A stretch of DNA of 64,000 nt from Butyrivibrio sp. AE3004 (GTDB lineage Bacteria > Bacillota > Clostridia > Lachnospirales > Lachnospiraceae), in assembly GCF_000703165.1 (NCBI RefSeq), contig NZ_JNLQ01000002.1, positions 2,666,001 through 2,730,000 of the forward strand. The letters are read 5' to 3'. The position numbers and the translations under genes were made by a program. Within the stretch, counting starts at the first letter, position 1. Each line of letters opens with the position of its first letter. Shown here one piece after another: positions 8,915-17,657 of this stretch. The notes beneath the pieces were generated by a model that did no database searches, was not told where the DNA came from, and saw only the letters and a program-made list of their open reading frames with translations.

Positions 8915-11269
8915 TTATTCCTTGGTGCCGTGTAGTTTAGCATTTATGGTTCTGGGAAGCCATGTTACCTTCATTCCCACTTTGTAGGCAAAAGAATTCT
9001 TCATTCTGTCATATTTCTTATCCACATTTTCTTTACGGGTAAGAAGCTTGCTGTTAATCTTCTCCGCCCTTGCCTGTGAATCAGTCAGCATTTTCATGAA
9101 AATCGGTACCATATCGCCTTCTTTGATAGACTTATACAGTTCGTACTTTTCTTCTCTGTAAATGCAGGCTTTCATATCTTCGGGAGCTTCGAGTTTCTGA
9201 AAAGCTTCGTCTTTAAAATAGTTGAATGCTGTCTTGAAGTTATTTATATTCTGCTGTCCGACAAACGTACTTACAGTATACAGATAGCTGCCCAATGCTT
9301 TATTTATAAAGCTCCGCTTAACCTCATCATATATTCCCCTGCTGACCAAAAAGTCCTTTGTCTTTTCAAATGCTTTAAATACACACAAAGGAGATCTCTT
9401 GGGATCCGTTGTAGTTGAAATACTCTGTCCTGTTCTCCAATTTACAAGGTATTCATCAAGGAAGCATACTCTCTCGGCAAATGCCATACATGACATTGAG
9501 AAAAAGGCATCATTTGCTTTTTCAATGCTCTGAAACTCTATACCGTTCTCTCTTACAAAATCCACCCTGAAGAATTTATTCCATGGTACGTTTGTAGTCA
9601 CATTAATAATGCGCTCCGGTATCTCATGTCTGCTAAATACTTCCTCTTCAGGTAAAAAGGCTATACTGCTCTGAACATACATCTTCATTCCGGACTTGGT
9701 ATCATATTTGCAATGCCTGCAAATAACAATATCCGCCTTTTTGGCTTCAGCTCTGTCATAAAGATCCTCGATTGCCTGAGGTTCAAAGAAATCATCGGAA
9801 TCCCAAAATACAATGTATTTTCCCTTAGCTTCTCTAAGGCCCTTGTTTCTTGCCTCACCCGCATTGGAATGTTCCTGCTCTATAAGTCTGAATCTATTGT
9901 CTTTTTTGACAAATTTATTGATCTTTTTTACTGTATTATCAGTTGAGCCGTCATCGACAACAATTACTTCTATATCTTTGAAGGTCTGATTCGCAATAGA
10001 TGAAAGGCAGGTATCAATAAATTCCTCTGTATTATATGAAGGAACTACAACTGAGACTTCTACCTTGCCGCTGCTCTTGCGATACTTTGATATCTCTGTT
10101 CCAAAGAACTCTCTTATTACTTTATAGGTAGCATTTCCGTCACATGATGCCATGAATTTCTTTTTAAACTCATGTACCTTTTCTTTGTCAAAACGCTCGT
10201 CCACATGCTTGATGTAATCGATCATCTCTTCATTTGTGGAAACAACAGGTCCCGGAGTAAGCTCATCATAATCATAGTAGAAGCCTCTCCAGTCAAAGTA
10301 CTCATCAAGGTCAAATGCAAAGAAAATCATCGGTTTCTCAAAAAGAGAATACTCAAAAATAAGTGATGAATAATCCGAAATACATATATCTGAAGCACAG
10401 ATCAGATCTTCAATTGAAAGAGAATCCGTTACATCAAAAGCAAAATCGGAATACTCAGCCGGTATCTGTGGTCTTTCATGAGTGATCGGATGATGCTTAA
10501 ATAAAAGAACATAGTCATCATGGAAGTTATCATAAAACTTCTTAATATCCAGCTCGCTTGGTGAGAAAGCTCCCTTTGTTCTTCCTCTGAAGGTAGGCGC
10601 GTACAAAAGTATCTTTTTACCTTTGCTTGCAGGAACTGTCTTTAATACATTTTCCTTTGCATTTGCAATGAATTCAGGATCATAGAAGACATCGGTTCTG
10701 CTAAGTCCAAGAGGCTTTATGCAATCAGGATTAGCTTCTTTACCCATAGCCTCCACGTAAGCCCATGCAACTTCAGGGCTACTTACAGTAACAAGGTCAT
10801 ACTCGGGATGCGCAGGATATCTCTCTGCGTTCTTAGCTGTATCTCCGAAAATCTTATCGGCTGTACTTCTTCCGAATTTCTTGAAAGCGCCGCATCCATG
10901 CCAGGTATTCATGATATGCTGGCCTTCTCTTTTCTTAAGTCCGCCGCTTATATCTGATCCTTCATTCAGAATCAGATATTTGGATGTAGCCGCATCCTTA
11001 AGGAATGCAAAAATACGCTTATATTTATCTGTGCCTCTTGCAAAGCCCTGTCTGATGTAATGAACATTTACATCCAGATCATACTTGGTAGTAAGCTCCT
11101 TATGAAGAAGCTGATAATTATTCGACAGCTGCGGGAGTCTAAGTTCAAGGAAAGTAACCTTATCCTCTTTTATTGGCTTTCTGGAGCACAGCCAATAATA
11201 GAATTTGAAAATTACCTTTCTTGTAAGGAATCTGAAAGTGACACGATATATCTTATTAAAAAATTTCAT
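8915..11269 (-). CDS. CDP-glycerol glycerophosphotransferase / GT2 glycosyltransferase fusion (TagF-like)
   Basis: 784 residues with two enzyme domains. Residues 1 to about 395 match CDP-glycerol:poly(glycerophosphate) transferases (TagB/TagF): MNTWHGCGAFKKFG, YAPTFRGRTKG, LFKHHP and the signature ICISDYSSLIFEYSLFEKP are visible. From about residue 400 a GT2 (GT-A fold) domain begins with VSVVVPSYNTEEFIDTC, VVDDGSTDN and FWDSDDF, the last being the metal-binding DXD. The C-terminal tail is basic. It probably adds glycerol-phosphate (or another CDP-alditol unit) and a sugar to the same lipid-linked wall polymer at the inner membrane face. It overlaps the TagH-like gene by 4 bases (ATGA), and its N-terminal half is paralogous to 13102-14307. 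Confidence 0.88.
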   Translation of the reverse strand: MKFFNKIYRVTFRFLTRKVIFKFYYWLCSRKPIKEDKVTFLELRLPQLSNNYQLLHKELTTKYDLDVNVHYIRQGFARGTDKYKRIFAFLKDAATSKYLILNEGSDISGGLKKREGQHIMNTWHGCGAFKKFGRSTADKIFGDTAKNAERYPAHPEYDLVTVSSPEVAWAYVEAMGKEANPDCIKPLGLSRTDVFYDPEFIANAKENVLKTVPASKGKKILLYAPTFRGRTKGAFSPSELDIKKFYDNFHDDYVLLFKHHPITHERPQIPAEYSDFAFDVTDSLSIEDLICASDICISDYSSLIFEYSLFEKPMIFFAFDLDEYFDWRGFYYDYDELTPGPVVSTNEEMIDYIKHVDERFDKEKVHEFKKKFMASCDGNATYKVIREFFGTEISKYRKSSGKVEVSVVVPSYNTEEFIDTCLSSIANQTFKDIEVIVVDDGSTDNTVKKINKFVKKDNRFRLIEQEHSNAGEARNKGLREAKGKYIVFWDSDDFFEPQAIEDLYDRAEAKKADIVICRHCKYDTKSGMKMYVQSSIAFLPEEEVFSRHEIPERIINVTTNVPWNKFFRVDFVRENGIEFQSIEKANDAFFSMSCMAFAERVCFLDEYLVNWRTGQSISTTTDPKRSPLCVFKAFEKTKDFLVSRGIYDEVKRSFINKALGSYLYTVSTFVGQQNINNFKTAFNYFKDEAFQKLEAPEDMKACIYREEKYELYKSIKEGDMVPIFMKMLTDSQARAEKINSKLLTRKENVDKKYDRMKNSFAYKVGMKVTWLPRTINAKLHGTKE

Positions 11270-12225
11270 GATCTGTTTTCCTTTAGATATTTCTTATTGA
11301 GAGCCTCGGGACAATTCTTCTGTAAAATACCGATAGCCGCGGTAATAGCAGATGACTTCTCACCGCCCTCAAGAACCTCCTGAAGTCTTGCTGCTTCCTT
11401 CTTGCTTTCAGCTTCATGTCTTGCCTGCATTTTTATTCTGTAAGAACAAGCCATATCTGTTATATCCTGCTTATTCTTGGGAAGCACCTTAGTTTCAAGG
11501 AATTCTTCATAGGCATCAAGGTACAGATCCTTTTCATCAGTAAAAGCAATCTGATTGCCGTGATCGAGCCATAAAATCTTATTGCACAGCTCACGAACCT
11601 GATTAACAGAGTGAGAAACCAGGATTCCTGTCACATCCGATTCAAGGATCTCAAGCATCTTCTCCTTACTCTTTTTTCTGAAAGCACCATCACCTACACT
11701 CAGTACTTCATCAAGAATAATAATCTCCGGCTGACACTGACTTGCAATGGCAAAAGCAAGTCGGCTCTTCATTCCGCTTGATAACTGTTTAAAGGTATAG
11801 CTTTCAAATTTTTCAAGCTCTGCAAATTTTATAATATCATCATATTTTTCATCGATGAACTTTCTGGAATATCCAAGCATCGCACCGCGAAGATATGTAT
11901 TTTCCTTTATGGTCATCTCCGGATCAAATCCACTGGCAAGCTCAAGGAATGCGGCAATTCTGCCCTTGGTCGTAACCTTTCCCTCAGCAGGCTTCATAAT
12001 GCCTGTAATAGCCTTTAGTATTGTACTTTTACCGGCACCGTTTGTTCCGATAATTCCAAGCATATCACCCTTATTAAGCTCAAAAGTGACATGCTTATCT
12101 GCATAGAATTCTTTAACTTCAAACTTTCCGGAGAGATGTCTTACCACATACTCCTTAAGACCTATCGCCTTAAAATTCCCGGTTTTATAAATAACACTTA
12201 CGTTATCACACTTTACAACTGCCAT
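11266..12225 (-). CDS. Teichoic-acid/polysaccharide ABC exporter ATPase (TagH/Wzt-like)
   Basis: 319 residues. Walker A is GTNGAGKST at 60-68, the ABC signature LSSGMKSR at 148-155 and Walker B IIILDE at 168-173, followed by a D-loop (SVGD) and an H-loop (VSHS). The roughly 40-residue N-terminal lead and the long spacing before Walker A are typical of the TagH/Wzt/RfbB class that energises export of finished lipid-linked polymers. The C-terminal extension is only about 80 residues, shorter than Bacillus TagH and without an obvious carbohydrate-binding Wzt domain. GGAG lies 7 bases before the ATG. It forms the exporter with the permease just upstream (gap 45 bases) and is translationally coupled to the glycerophosphotransferase fusion downstream. 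Confidence 0.9.
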   Translation of the reverse strand: MAVVKCDNVSVIYKTGNFKAIGLKEYVVRHLSGKFEVKEFYADKHVTFELNKGDMLGIIGTNGAGKSTILKAITGIMKPAEGKVTTKGRIAAFLELASGFDPEMTIKENTYLRGAMLGYSRKFIDEKYDDIIKFAELEKFESYTFKQLSSGMKSRLAFAIASQCQPEIIILDEVLSVGDGAFRKKSKEKMLEILESDVTGILVSHSVNQVRELCNKILWLDHGNQIAFTDEKDLYLDAYEEFLETKVLPKNKQDITDMACSYRIKMQARHEAESKKEAARLQEVLEGGEKSSAITAAIGILQKNCPEALNKKYLKENRS

Positions 12226-12270
12226 ATCTTATCTCCAACTAAATCAAACAATCGATAATGATCTCAACTA

Positions 12271-13062
12271 TTATAAGTAGTAAATGAACTCATTGTTGTA
12301 CTTCTTATAAACCCATGAGCCTATAGCAAGATAGAAAAGTGCATAGAACAGGCACAACATATGATACTGAAGTGAAGGAATCGTCATATCGATTACAACC
12401 GTTCTGAAATACTTGATCATGACATACACAGGGTTAAACAAAAACAGATTCTGCGTAGCAGGACTATATCTGTCTACTCTGTAGAATATCGCAGAACAGT
12501 AGGTAAGCAGTGTCAAAAATACATCATACAGATACTTTATATCTCTAAAGAAAACATATAATGCCGACAGAATCATTCCTATTCCGATATTCATAATTGT
12601 CAGGCATATTACCGGGTATATCAGCATCAGCATTCTGGGACTGAAAATAATATGATCCAAAAAACAGAAGAAGAAATATACAGTAAGCGTCAGCGAGAAA
12701 TTAACCAGAGCCGACACATTCTTGGACAATAGGAACAGATACTTGGGAAGGTTTATTTTCTCAATTATCTTGGCATTCTTCAAAAGAGAATCCATTCCGT
12801 TCTTGGTAGCCTCTTTATAAAATGCCATAACCAGGTTACCGCTGAAAAGATAGGTGGTGTAATGAGGCGTATTTCTTCCAAAAAAAGATGTGAATACTAT
12901 CTTCATTACAAGCAATGTAAGAAGGGGTGAAAGTACGCTCCACGCCATACCAAGTGTTGTTCTCTTGTACTTTTGGGAAAAGTCTCTCTTTACAAGCTGA
13001 CTAAACAAAAACTTATATTCGTCTATTCTGTTACTCCATTTTTTTAATATATTACTTTTCAT
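12271..13062 (-). CDS. ABC-2 polysaccharide exporter permease (TagG/Wzm-like)
   Basis: 263 residues with six hydrophobic segments. The amphipathic N-terminus ends FSQKYKRTTLGMAWSVLSPL, the typical lead of ABC-2 exporters for teichoic acids and O-antigens. The family length (about 260-275) is matched. It forms the membrane channel for the ATPase encoded next and lies between the two CDP-glycerol transferase genes, so the exported substrate is probably the polyol-phosphate polymer they make. Confidence 0.9.
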   Translation of the reverse strand: MKSNILKKWSNRIDEYKFLFSQLVKRDFSQKYKRTTLGMAWSVLSPLLTLLVMKIVFTSFFGRNTPHYTTYLFSGNLVMAFYKEATKNGMDSLLKNAKIIEKINLPKYLFLLSKNVSALVNFSLTLTVYFFFCFLDHIIFSPRMLMLIYPVICLTIMNIGIGMILSALYVFFRDIKYLYDVFLTLLTYCSAIFYRVDRYSPATQNLFLFNPVYVMIKYFRTVVIDMTIPSLQYHMLCLFYALFYLAIGSWVYKKYNNEFIYYL

Positions 13063-13101
13063 TTCTTCGCCTTTTTAAATACCTTTATCTAAGGTATTCT
13101 G

Positions 13102-14307
13102 CTACTTTTCCTTTCTAAACTTCTCTATGTCACTGCCAAAGAACTCTCTGACAATACGATATGTAGCATGCCCATCGCAGGCACTCATAAATCTGTTTTT
13201 AAAATCACAGACTTTCTTTTTATATCCCGAATCCTCAAAGGATTTACTCAAGTGAATTATTTCCCGAACCAGCTCCTCATTGGTCTTACAGATAGGTCCC
13301 GGTGCCAGTTCCTCATAGTCATAATAAAATCCCCTGTTATCGAAGTACTCATCAAGGTCAAAAGCAAAAAACAGCATCGGCCTTTCAAACAGTGAGTATT
13401 CATACACAAGAGACGAATAATCGGAAATACATATATCAGCAGTACAAATAACGTCTTCGGTTGATATCTTCCCTGTAATATCGACTGCAAAGTCCCGATA
13501 CTCTCCAGGAATTATCGTTTTATTATGACAGATAGGATGGTTCTTTACCAGCAAAACATACTCATCCTTCAGGTTTTCGTAAAGCAGGCCTATATCAAGT
13601 TCCCCGGGTGCAAGAGCTGTTTTGGTTTCCCCTCTGAAGGTCGGTGCATACAAAATAACCTTTTTTCCACGCGCCATGGGAACCAGTCGGTACAGATTCT
13701 CAAAAGCCCTGTCAATGTAATCTCTCTTGAAAAATACATCTGTCCTGCTTACACCTATAGGCTTTATGCACTCTTTATTCTTCTCTTTTCCCATAGCCTC
13801 GGCATATGCCCAGATAACTTCGGGACTGCTCACTGTGACCATGTCATAATCGGGATGCCCCGGGTACAATCTCGCCTCAATACCTGAATCTCCGAATTCC
13901 TTATCAAGGGTACTTAAGCCAAACTTTTTAAATGCACCGCATCCATGCCAGGTACAGAGCATATGTGCATTTTTTCTTTTTCTCATTGAGCCGAATATAT
14001 CAGCCGCCTCGTTAAATATAATGTATTTAGCAGTAGCAGCATCCTTTAAAAAAGAAAATATGTAAGCATATTTCTCACGATTACCCACAAAACCGTGTCT
14101 GATAAAATGTGTCCTTATATCAAGATCATAGTTCGTATCAAGGTACTCATACAATTCCGTAAAACTGTTTGACAGCTTCGAAACCCTCAGCTCAACAAAT
14201 ACAACCTTATCTTCCTTAATGGGCTTTAACGTATTCAGATTGTAATACACGGGAAACACAATCTTCCTCGTTACAAATCTGAATGCCCTTTTTAAGATCA
14301 ACTTCAT
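13102..14307 (-). CDS. CDP-glycerol glycerophosphotransferase family protein (TagB/TagF-like)
   Basis: 401 residues. The ATG at 14305-14307 is chosen (GAAGG 5 bases upstream) over a TTG 12 bases earlier; it also aligns with the start of the paralogue. Motifs are CTWHGCGAFKKFG, YAPTFRGETK, LVKNHPICHN and ICISDYSSLVYEYSLFERP. It is collinear with the first 400 residues of 8915-11269 and stops exactly where that protein's GT2 domain begins. By analogy with TagB (primase) and TagF (polymerase), this stand-alone enzyme may add the first glycerol-phosphate unit (inference). It is the first gene of a four-gene minus-strand unit with the exporter. Confidence 0.88.
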   Translation of the reverse strand: MKLILKRAFRFVTRKIVFPVYYNLNTLKPIKEDKVVFVELRVSKLSNSFTELYEYLDTNYDLDIRTHFIRHGFVGNREKYAYIFSFLKDAATAKYIIFNEAADIFGSMRKRKNAHMLCTWHGCGAFKKFGLSTLDKEFGDSGIEARLYPGHPDYDMVTVSSPEVIWAYAEAMGKEKNKECIKPIGVSRTDVFFKRDYIDRAFENLYRLVPMARGKKVILYAPTFRGETKTALAPGELDIGLLYENLKDEYVLLVKNHPICHNKTIIPGEYRDFAVDITGKISTEDVICTADICISDYSSLVYEYSLFERPMLFFAFDLDEYFDNRGFYYDYEELAPGPICKTNEELVREIIHLSKSFEDSGYKKKVCDFKNRFMSACDGHATYRIVREFFGSDIEKFRKEK

Positions 14308-14437
14308 ATTTGCCTTCAATCAAAATCTTCATAGCAGCAATACTAGAAAGATTACTTATATTAATGCTTTATTTTTCAATTTGCAGCCAAGTTATTTTAT
14401 CAATATTTCTTATATAAGACAAGTCAGCAGAAATTAT

Positions 14438-14466
14438 GTGCAAAAAAGCCGGACTTCAATTATAAT
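14438..14466 (+). promoter_or_regulatory. Weak candidate promoter for the CgeB-like gene
   Basis: A perfect TATAAT lies at 14461-14466, 41 bases before the start codon. The hexamer 17 bases upstream (GTGCAA, 14438-14443) matches the -35 consensus poorly. Confidence 0.35.
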
Positions 14467-14507
14467 ATATTCCTGAAAATAAGCGAATTTACGGGTAATT
14501 AATTCAT

Positions 14508-16286
14508 ATGCAAAACTTAAGTAAAAAAACAGCAAAAATAAAAAGCGCCATAAACAGTCATATAGCAAGCTGTATCAGACCGGTGCAAAATACTATTACT
14601 GACTTAGGAGAAAAAAAGTTAAACATCGAACTTCCGGACACACAGCGTCCTTTAATGGCGCTTACTTTCCTTCCGGGTTCAGACATATCGGAAGATACTC
14701 TTTTTCGGATAAAATCCCGCCTATCAGGGCTTTTTGATTACAGTTTCATAACCTTTTCCGAAAAAAAGGTTTCTTTTAAAACTGTAAATGAGCGCATTCT
14801 TGAGGCAAAGGCAGATTATATCATTTTTCTTAATAACGTTTACGATATATCTAAGGCCTTTGATAAGATTCTGTTCTCCGTTTATAGTGGAAATGGATCT
14901 GCAGGTGCAGTAGGCGCACGAAGCTATTATTCCAAAAAATCCGGAAGGACAAATTCAGGACTTATAAAACAGCTTGGTCTATGCACTCAAAAACGTTTCG
15001 AAAAAGACGGTATTACACCCTATCTTTTGTTAAAAGAAAACAGAAACCGGAAAATTTTGTGGAGATCAAAAGCCTCAATACTTGAAGAAAGAATACCTTC
15101 TACCGATCTTTTGATGATGCCATTTAAAGAATTTGAAGAACATCATGGATTTTTTGAGATGTATGATACGGAATTTTCTCCCTATGCTCTTAGCGATATT
15201 TGCTTTTTATGTGAAGCAAAAGGATTAAAAAACTATCTAAGTGCCTCCTGCACGGCTTCCGTTTCTTTCAAAACGGAAAAGAAGAAAGATGCGAGGCTAC
15301 TGAACAGAAGGATATTCAGAAGCAGATGGTACAGATATATATCTTCAGAAAAACAGGCTTCTTCTGCTAACCTTGATGCAAACAGCATAGACATCTGCGG
15401 ACCGATGCCCGAAAATGAATCGGCCAAGTTCTGGGGAGATTACCACTATGCCCTTGCCATGAAGAAGTCCTTTGAAAAACAGGGTTTCAAGGTAAATATA
15501 CTTTCAAGGGAACACTGGTATGACTATACGAATTCCAAATATTCCATAGTGCTTCGCGGCACCAGACCTTACTACAGATCAGCAATTGATACCGGCAGGA
15601 TCATGATGTTCTGGGCCATCTCTCACCCCGCTGATATTACTCCGGAGGAGCTAAACCAGGCGGACCATGTATTTTTTGCTTCCGAAAAAATGCAGGAAGT
15701 CTTTGAGCCTAAGATTAAAACAGCCTCTTCTGTCCTTCCTCAATGCACGGATCCGGATGTAATGTTCTGTTCGGGAAGCTGCTCGCTCTCACCCGAGCTT
15801 CTTTTTGTAGGCAACAGCCGACATGTCTATCGAAGAATAATTAAGGATCTCATTCCTACAGAACACGACCTTCAGATATACGGACGTCACTGGGAAGATT
15901 TCCCGGAGGTTCAAAAGCATGTGGTTTCTGACTACATTGCCAACTCCGAGGTTTCGTCCGCTTATCACAACGCGGCAATATTGTTAAATGATCATTGGGA
16001 CGATATGCTGGAATACGGAATAATCTCAAACAGAATCTTCGACGCACTGTGCGCAGGCGCATTTGTAATAAGTGATAATGTTCCCGGCATTCATGAACTC
16101 CTCGGGGATGCAGTAGTTACCTATAATGACCGTGATGATCTGAAAAATAAAGTCGACTACTATCTTTCACATCCCGATGAGCGAAATGCCATTGCCTCCA
16201 TGGCGCAATCACTTGTAAAAGAAAAGCACAGCTTTGATGCACGTATTGCGGAAATAATAAAAGTGATGAGTCAGACGAAAGTCTGA
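14508..16286 (+). CDS. CgeB-like glycosyltransferase with divergent N-terminal GT-A-like domain
   Basis: 592 residues. The C-terminal half (about 290-585) matches CgeB-like GT-B transferases: MMFWAISHPADITPEEL, ADHVFFASEKM, LQIYGRHWEDFP and NRIFDALCAGAFVISDN followed by a glycine-proline-containing acceptor loop. The first 260 residues resemble a decayed GT2 fold (LEAKADYIIFLNNVYDI in place of a normal DXD region) and look catalytically doubtful. The ribosome site is poor (ACGGGT 10 bases upstream), so translation may be modest. It is the only plus-strand gene inside the polysaccharide locus, with its own promoter and terminator. It is predicted cytoplasmic; donor and acceptor are unknown. 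Confidence 0.75.
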   Translation: MQNLSKKTAKIKSAINSHIASCIRPVQNTITDLGEKKLNIELPDTQRPLMALTFLPGSDISEDTLFRIKSRLSGLFDYSFITFSEKKVSFKTVNERILEAKADYIIFLNNVYDISKAFDKILFSVYSGNGSAGAVGARSYYSKKSGRTNSGLIKQLGLCTQKRFEKDGITPYLLLKENRNRKILWRSKASILEERIPSTDLLMMPFKEFEEHHGFFEMYDTEFSPYALSDICFLCEAKGLKNYLSASCTASVSFKTEKKKDARLLNRRIFRSRWYRYISSEKQASSANLDANSIDICGPMPENESAKFWGDYHYALAMKKSFEKQGFKVNILSREHWYDYTNSKYSIVLRGTRPYYRSAIDTGRIMMFWAISHPADITPEELNQADHVFFASEKMQEVFEPKIKTASSVLPQCTDPDVMFCSGSCSLSPELLFVGNSRHVYRRIIKDLIPTEHDLQIYGRHWEDFPEVQKHVVSDYIANSEVSSAYHNAAILLNDHWDDMLEYGIISNRIFDALCAGAFVISDNVPGIHELLGDAVVTYNDRDDLKNKVDYYLSHPDERNAIASMAQSLVKEKHSFDARIAEIIKVMSQTKV

Positions 16287-16300
16287 TTCATCACTTTTTT
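16261..16300 (+). terminator. Rho-independent terminator overlapping the stop codon of the CgeB-like gene
   Basis: AAGTGATGAGTCAGAC and GTCTGATTCATCACTT form a 16-bp stem with one G-U wobble and a GAAA tetraloop, followed by four more T residues. The stop codon TGA lies inside the 3' arm, so the terminator is part of the coding end. Confidence 0.9.
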
Positions 16301-16361
16301 CTTACTTAATATGCAATATATCTGTTTTGTACTAAAACTCTATTGGTCGTAAGATTCTGTA

Positions 16362-16523
16362 CTAGTGTACTGACATGTCCATCTTTAATCAAATTGTGAA
16401 GTATATGGATTTATATGCTAGGATAAAAATCGCAGGCAATGCGGGCATTGGCAAGATTTTTGACAACGCATATAAATTCATAGACAAGCAATTTGGTTAA
16501 TTATGGATGTGTCAGTACACTAG
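16362..16523. repeat. 162-bp MITE-like near-palindrome with 21-bp terminal inverted repeats
   Basis: The ends CTAGTGTACTGACATGTCCAT (16362-16382) and its complement at 16503-16523 match at 19 of 21 positions. Similarity continues inwards on both arms (TTAA.CAAATTG, ATTTATATGC, AAAAATC) to the centre CAATGC-GG-GCATTG at 16437-16450, so the whole element can fold into one long hairpin. It has no coding capacity. Its right end encodes the last six residues and stop of the SDR gene at 16501-17580. The structure fits a non-autonomous transposable element or a palindromic RNA element; flanking T-runs could also make it a bidirectional terminator for the convergent genes. Confidence 0.8.
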
Positions 16524-17580
16524 CCCATCTCAGTATATCAATTGTCCTTGTAAGTCCCTTTTTAATATCATATTCAGCCTTCCAGCCGAGGGTCTTTATC
16601 TTAAAGGAATCAAGCATAGCCTTTGTTGCCTTGGAATAACCGGCAGCCTCTGTCTCATCCGGAAGCTCAAACACCACCTTTTTGCCCGCATATTCAGCTA
16701 CTATCTCCGCCATATCCTTAAGAGTTATGTCAGAGGCCGGATCTGCGATATTGTAGGCCTCTCCGTTCTTTCCAAAAAGGAGACAGTATAAGAGTGCTGA
16801 AACAGCATCGGCTACATAGCTGTAGGAATAAAGCTGATTACCCTTTGACTTAAGGACAATGTCCTCTTTATCCACACCCTTTTTGATAAACTGGGAAATC
16901 GCCTTGGTGTCAGACTTAAGCATTGAAGGGCCATAGGTTCTTGAAAGTCTGGCAATTACTATGTCCATATCCTTCTGCTTGATATATGCCTGGCACAGAG
17001 CCTCTCCTGCACGCTTACTCTCGGGATAACCCGCCCTTAAGGTATTGCAGTCGATATAACCCAGATAATCCTCTGAAAAGCGCTCCGTGTCGCCTTTATT
17101 CTCACCGTAAACTTCAACGGAGGATGCAAAAACAAAACGCTCAGCCTTTTTGCTGTCAGCAAGATCAAGCATATTCTTAAGACCGATAATGTTAGTGATA
17201 ATTGTTCCTATTGGGTCTGTAGAATACTGAAGAGGATGTGTATTACTTGCAAGATGAAGTATATAGTCTGCACTCACCTGCTTAAGCTCATCAGATATAT
17301 CATCGTTTACATCCTGTGCATAAGCCTCAAAGTATTCCGTATCACCGTCTAATCCAAATCTGTTGTAGATTCTCTCTTTACTTCTTCCGAGAGCAACAAC
17401 TTTCGTATTCTTGCCAATATGCTTGTTTCTGTAAAGTAGAGCATCTATCAAAAAGCTTCCTATAAGTCCGGTTGCTCCGGAGAGCATAACTGTTTTTCCG
17501 TCAAGCTTCTCCCAGGGAAGCTCAAGTGTTGCCACCTGCTTTATGTCATCTTTGTAAAGTTCGTTATCTAATAAATTCAT
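16501..17580 (-). CDS. NAD-dependent epimerase/dehydratase (extended SDR)
   Basis: 359 residues from the ATG at 17578-17580, with GAGG 6 bases upstream; ATG or TTG up to 12 bases earlier are possible. The Rossmann motif GATGLIGSF lies near residue 36 and the catalytic YPESK (YxxxK) near 185, with ASSVEVYGE between them; these define the extended SDR family of sugar-nucleotide epimerases and 4,6-dehydratases. It is the last gene of a cassette with an IspD-like cytidylyltransferase and a LicD transferase, so its substrate may be a nucleotide sugar or CDP-alditol used by LicD (inference). The final residues SVLTHP are encoded by the inverted repeat of the adjacent palindromic element, so the native C-terminus was probably replaced or trimmed. 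Confidence 0.85.
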   Translation of the reverse strand: MNLLDNELYKDDIKQVATLELPWEKLDGKTVMLSGATGLIGSFLIDALLYRNKHIGKNTKVVALGRSKERIYNRFGLDGDTEYFEAYAQDVNDDISDELKQVSADYILHLASNTHPLQYSTDPIGTIITNIIGLKNMLDLADSKKAERFVFASSVEVYGENKGDTERFSEDYLGYIDCNTLRAGYPESKRAGEALCQAYIKQKDMDIVIARLSRTYGPSMLKSDTKAISQFIKKGVDKEDIVLKSKGNQLYSYSYVADAVSALLYCLLFGKNGEAYNIADPASDITLKDMAEIVAEYAGKKVVFELPDETEAAGYSKATKAMLDSFKIKTLGWKAEYDIKKGLTRTIDILRWASVLTHP

Positions 17581-17594
17581 TTGCATCCTCAATA

Positions 17595-17650
17595 TCCCCT
17601 CACCCGTCAGTTTCGCGGACGCCTACCCCTCTAAGGAAAAGGCGGGATTA
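17595..17650. repeat. Possible decayed copy of a Clostridia-type intergenic repeat
   Basis: CCCCTCACCCGTCAG, then TTTCGCGGAC, then CCCCTCTAAGGAAAAGG resembles an intergenic repeat I recall from Clostridia (CCCCTC, GTCAG-TTCG-CTGAC, CCCCTCTAAGGGG). The central stem is degenerate here. It fills the gap between the IspD-like and SDR genes, and its complement supplies the GAGGGG just upstream of the SDR start. Confidence 0.4.
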
Positions 17651-17657
17651 TTATTTT

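Noticed and set aside
16362..16523. The palindrome as a CRISPR repeat or an rRNA/tRNA fragment.
   Set aside because: There is only one unit with no spacers, and no cloverleaf or rRNA-like sequence.
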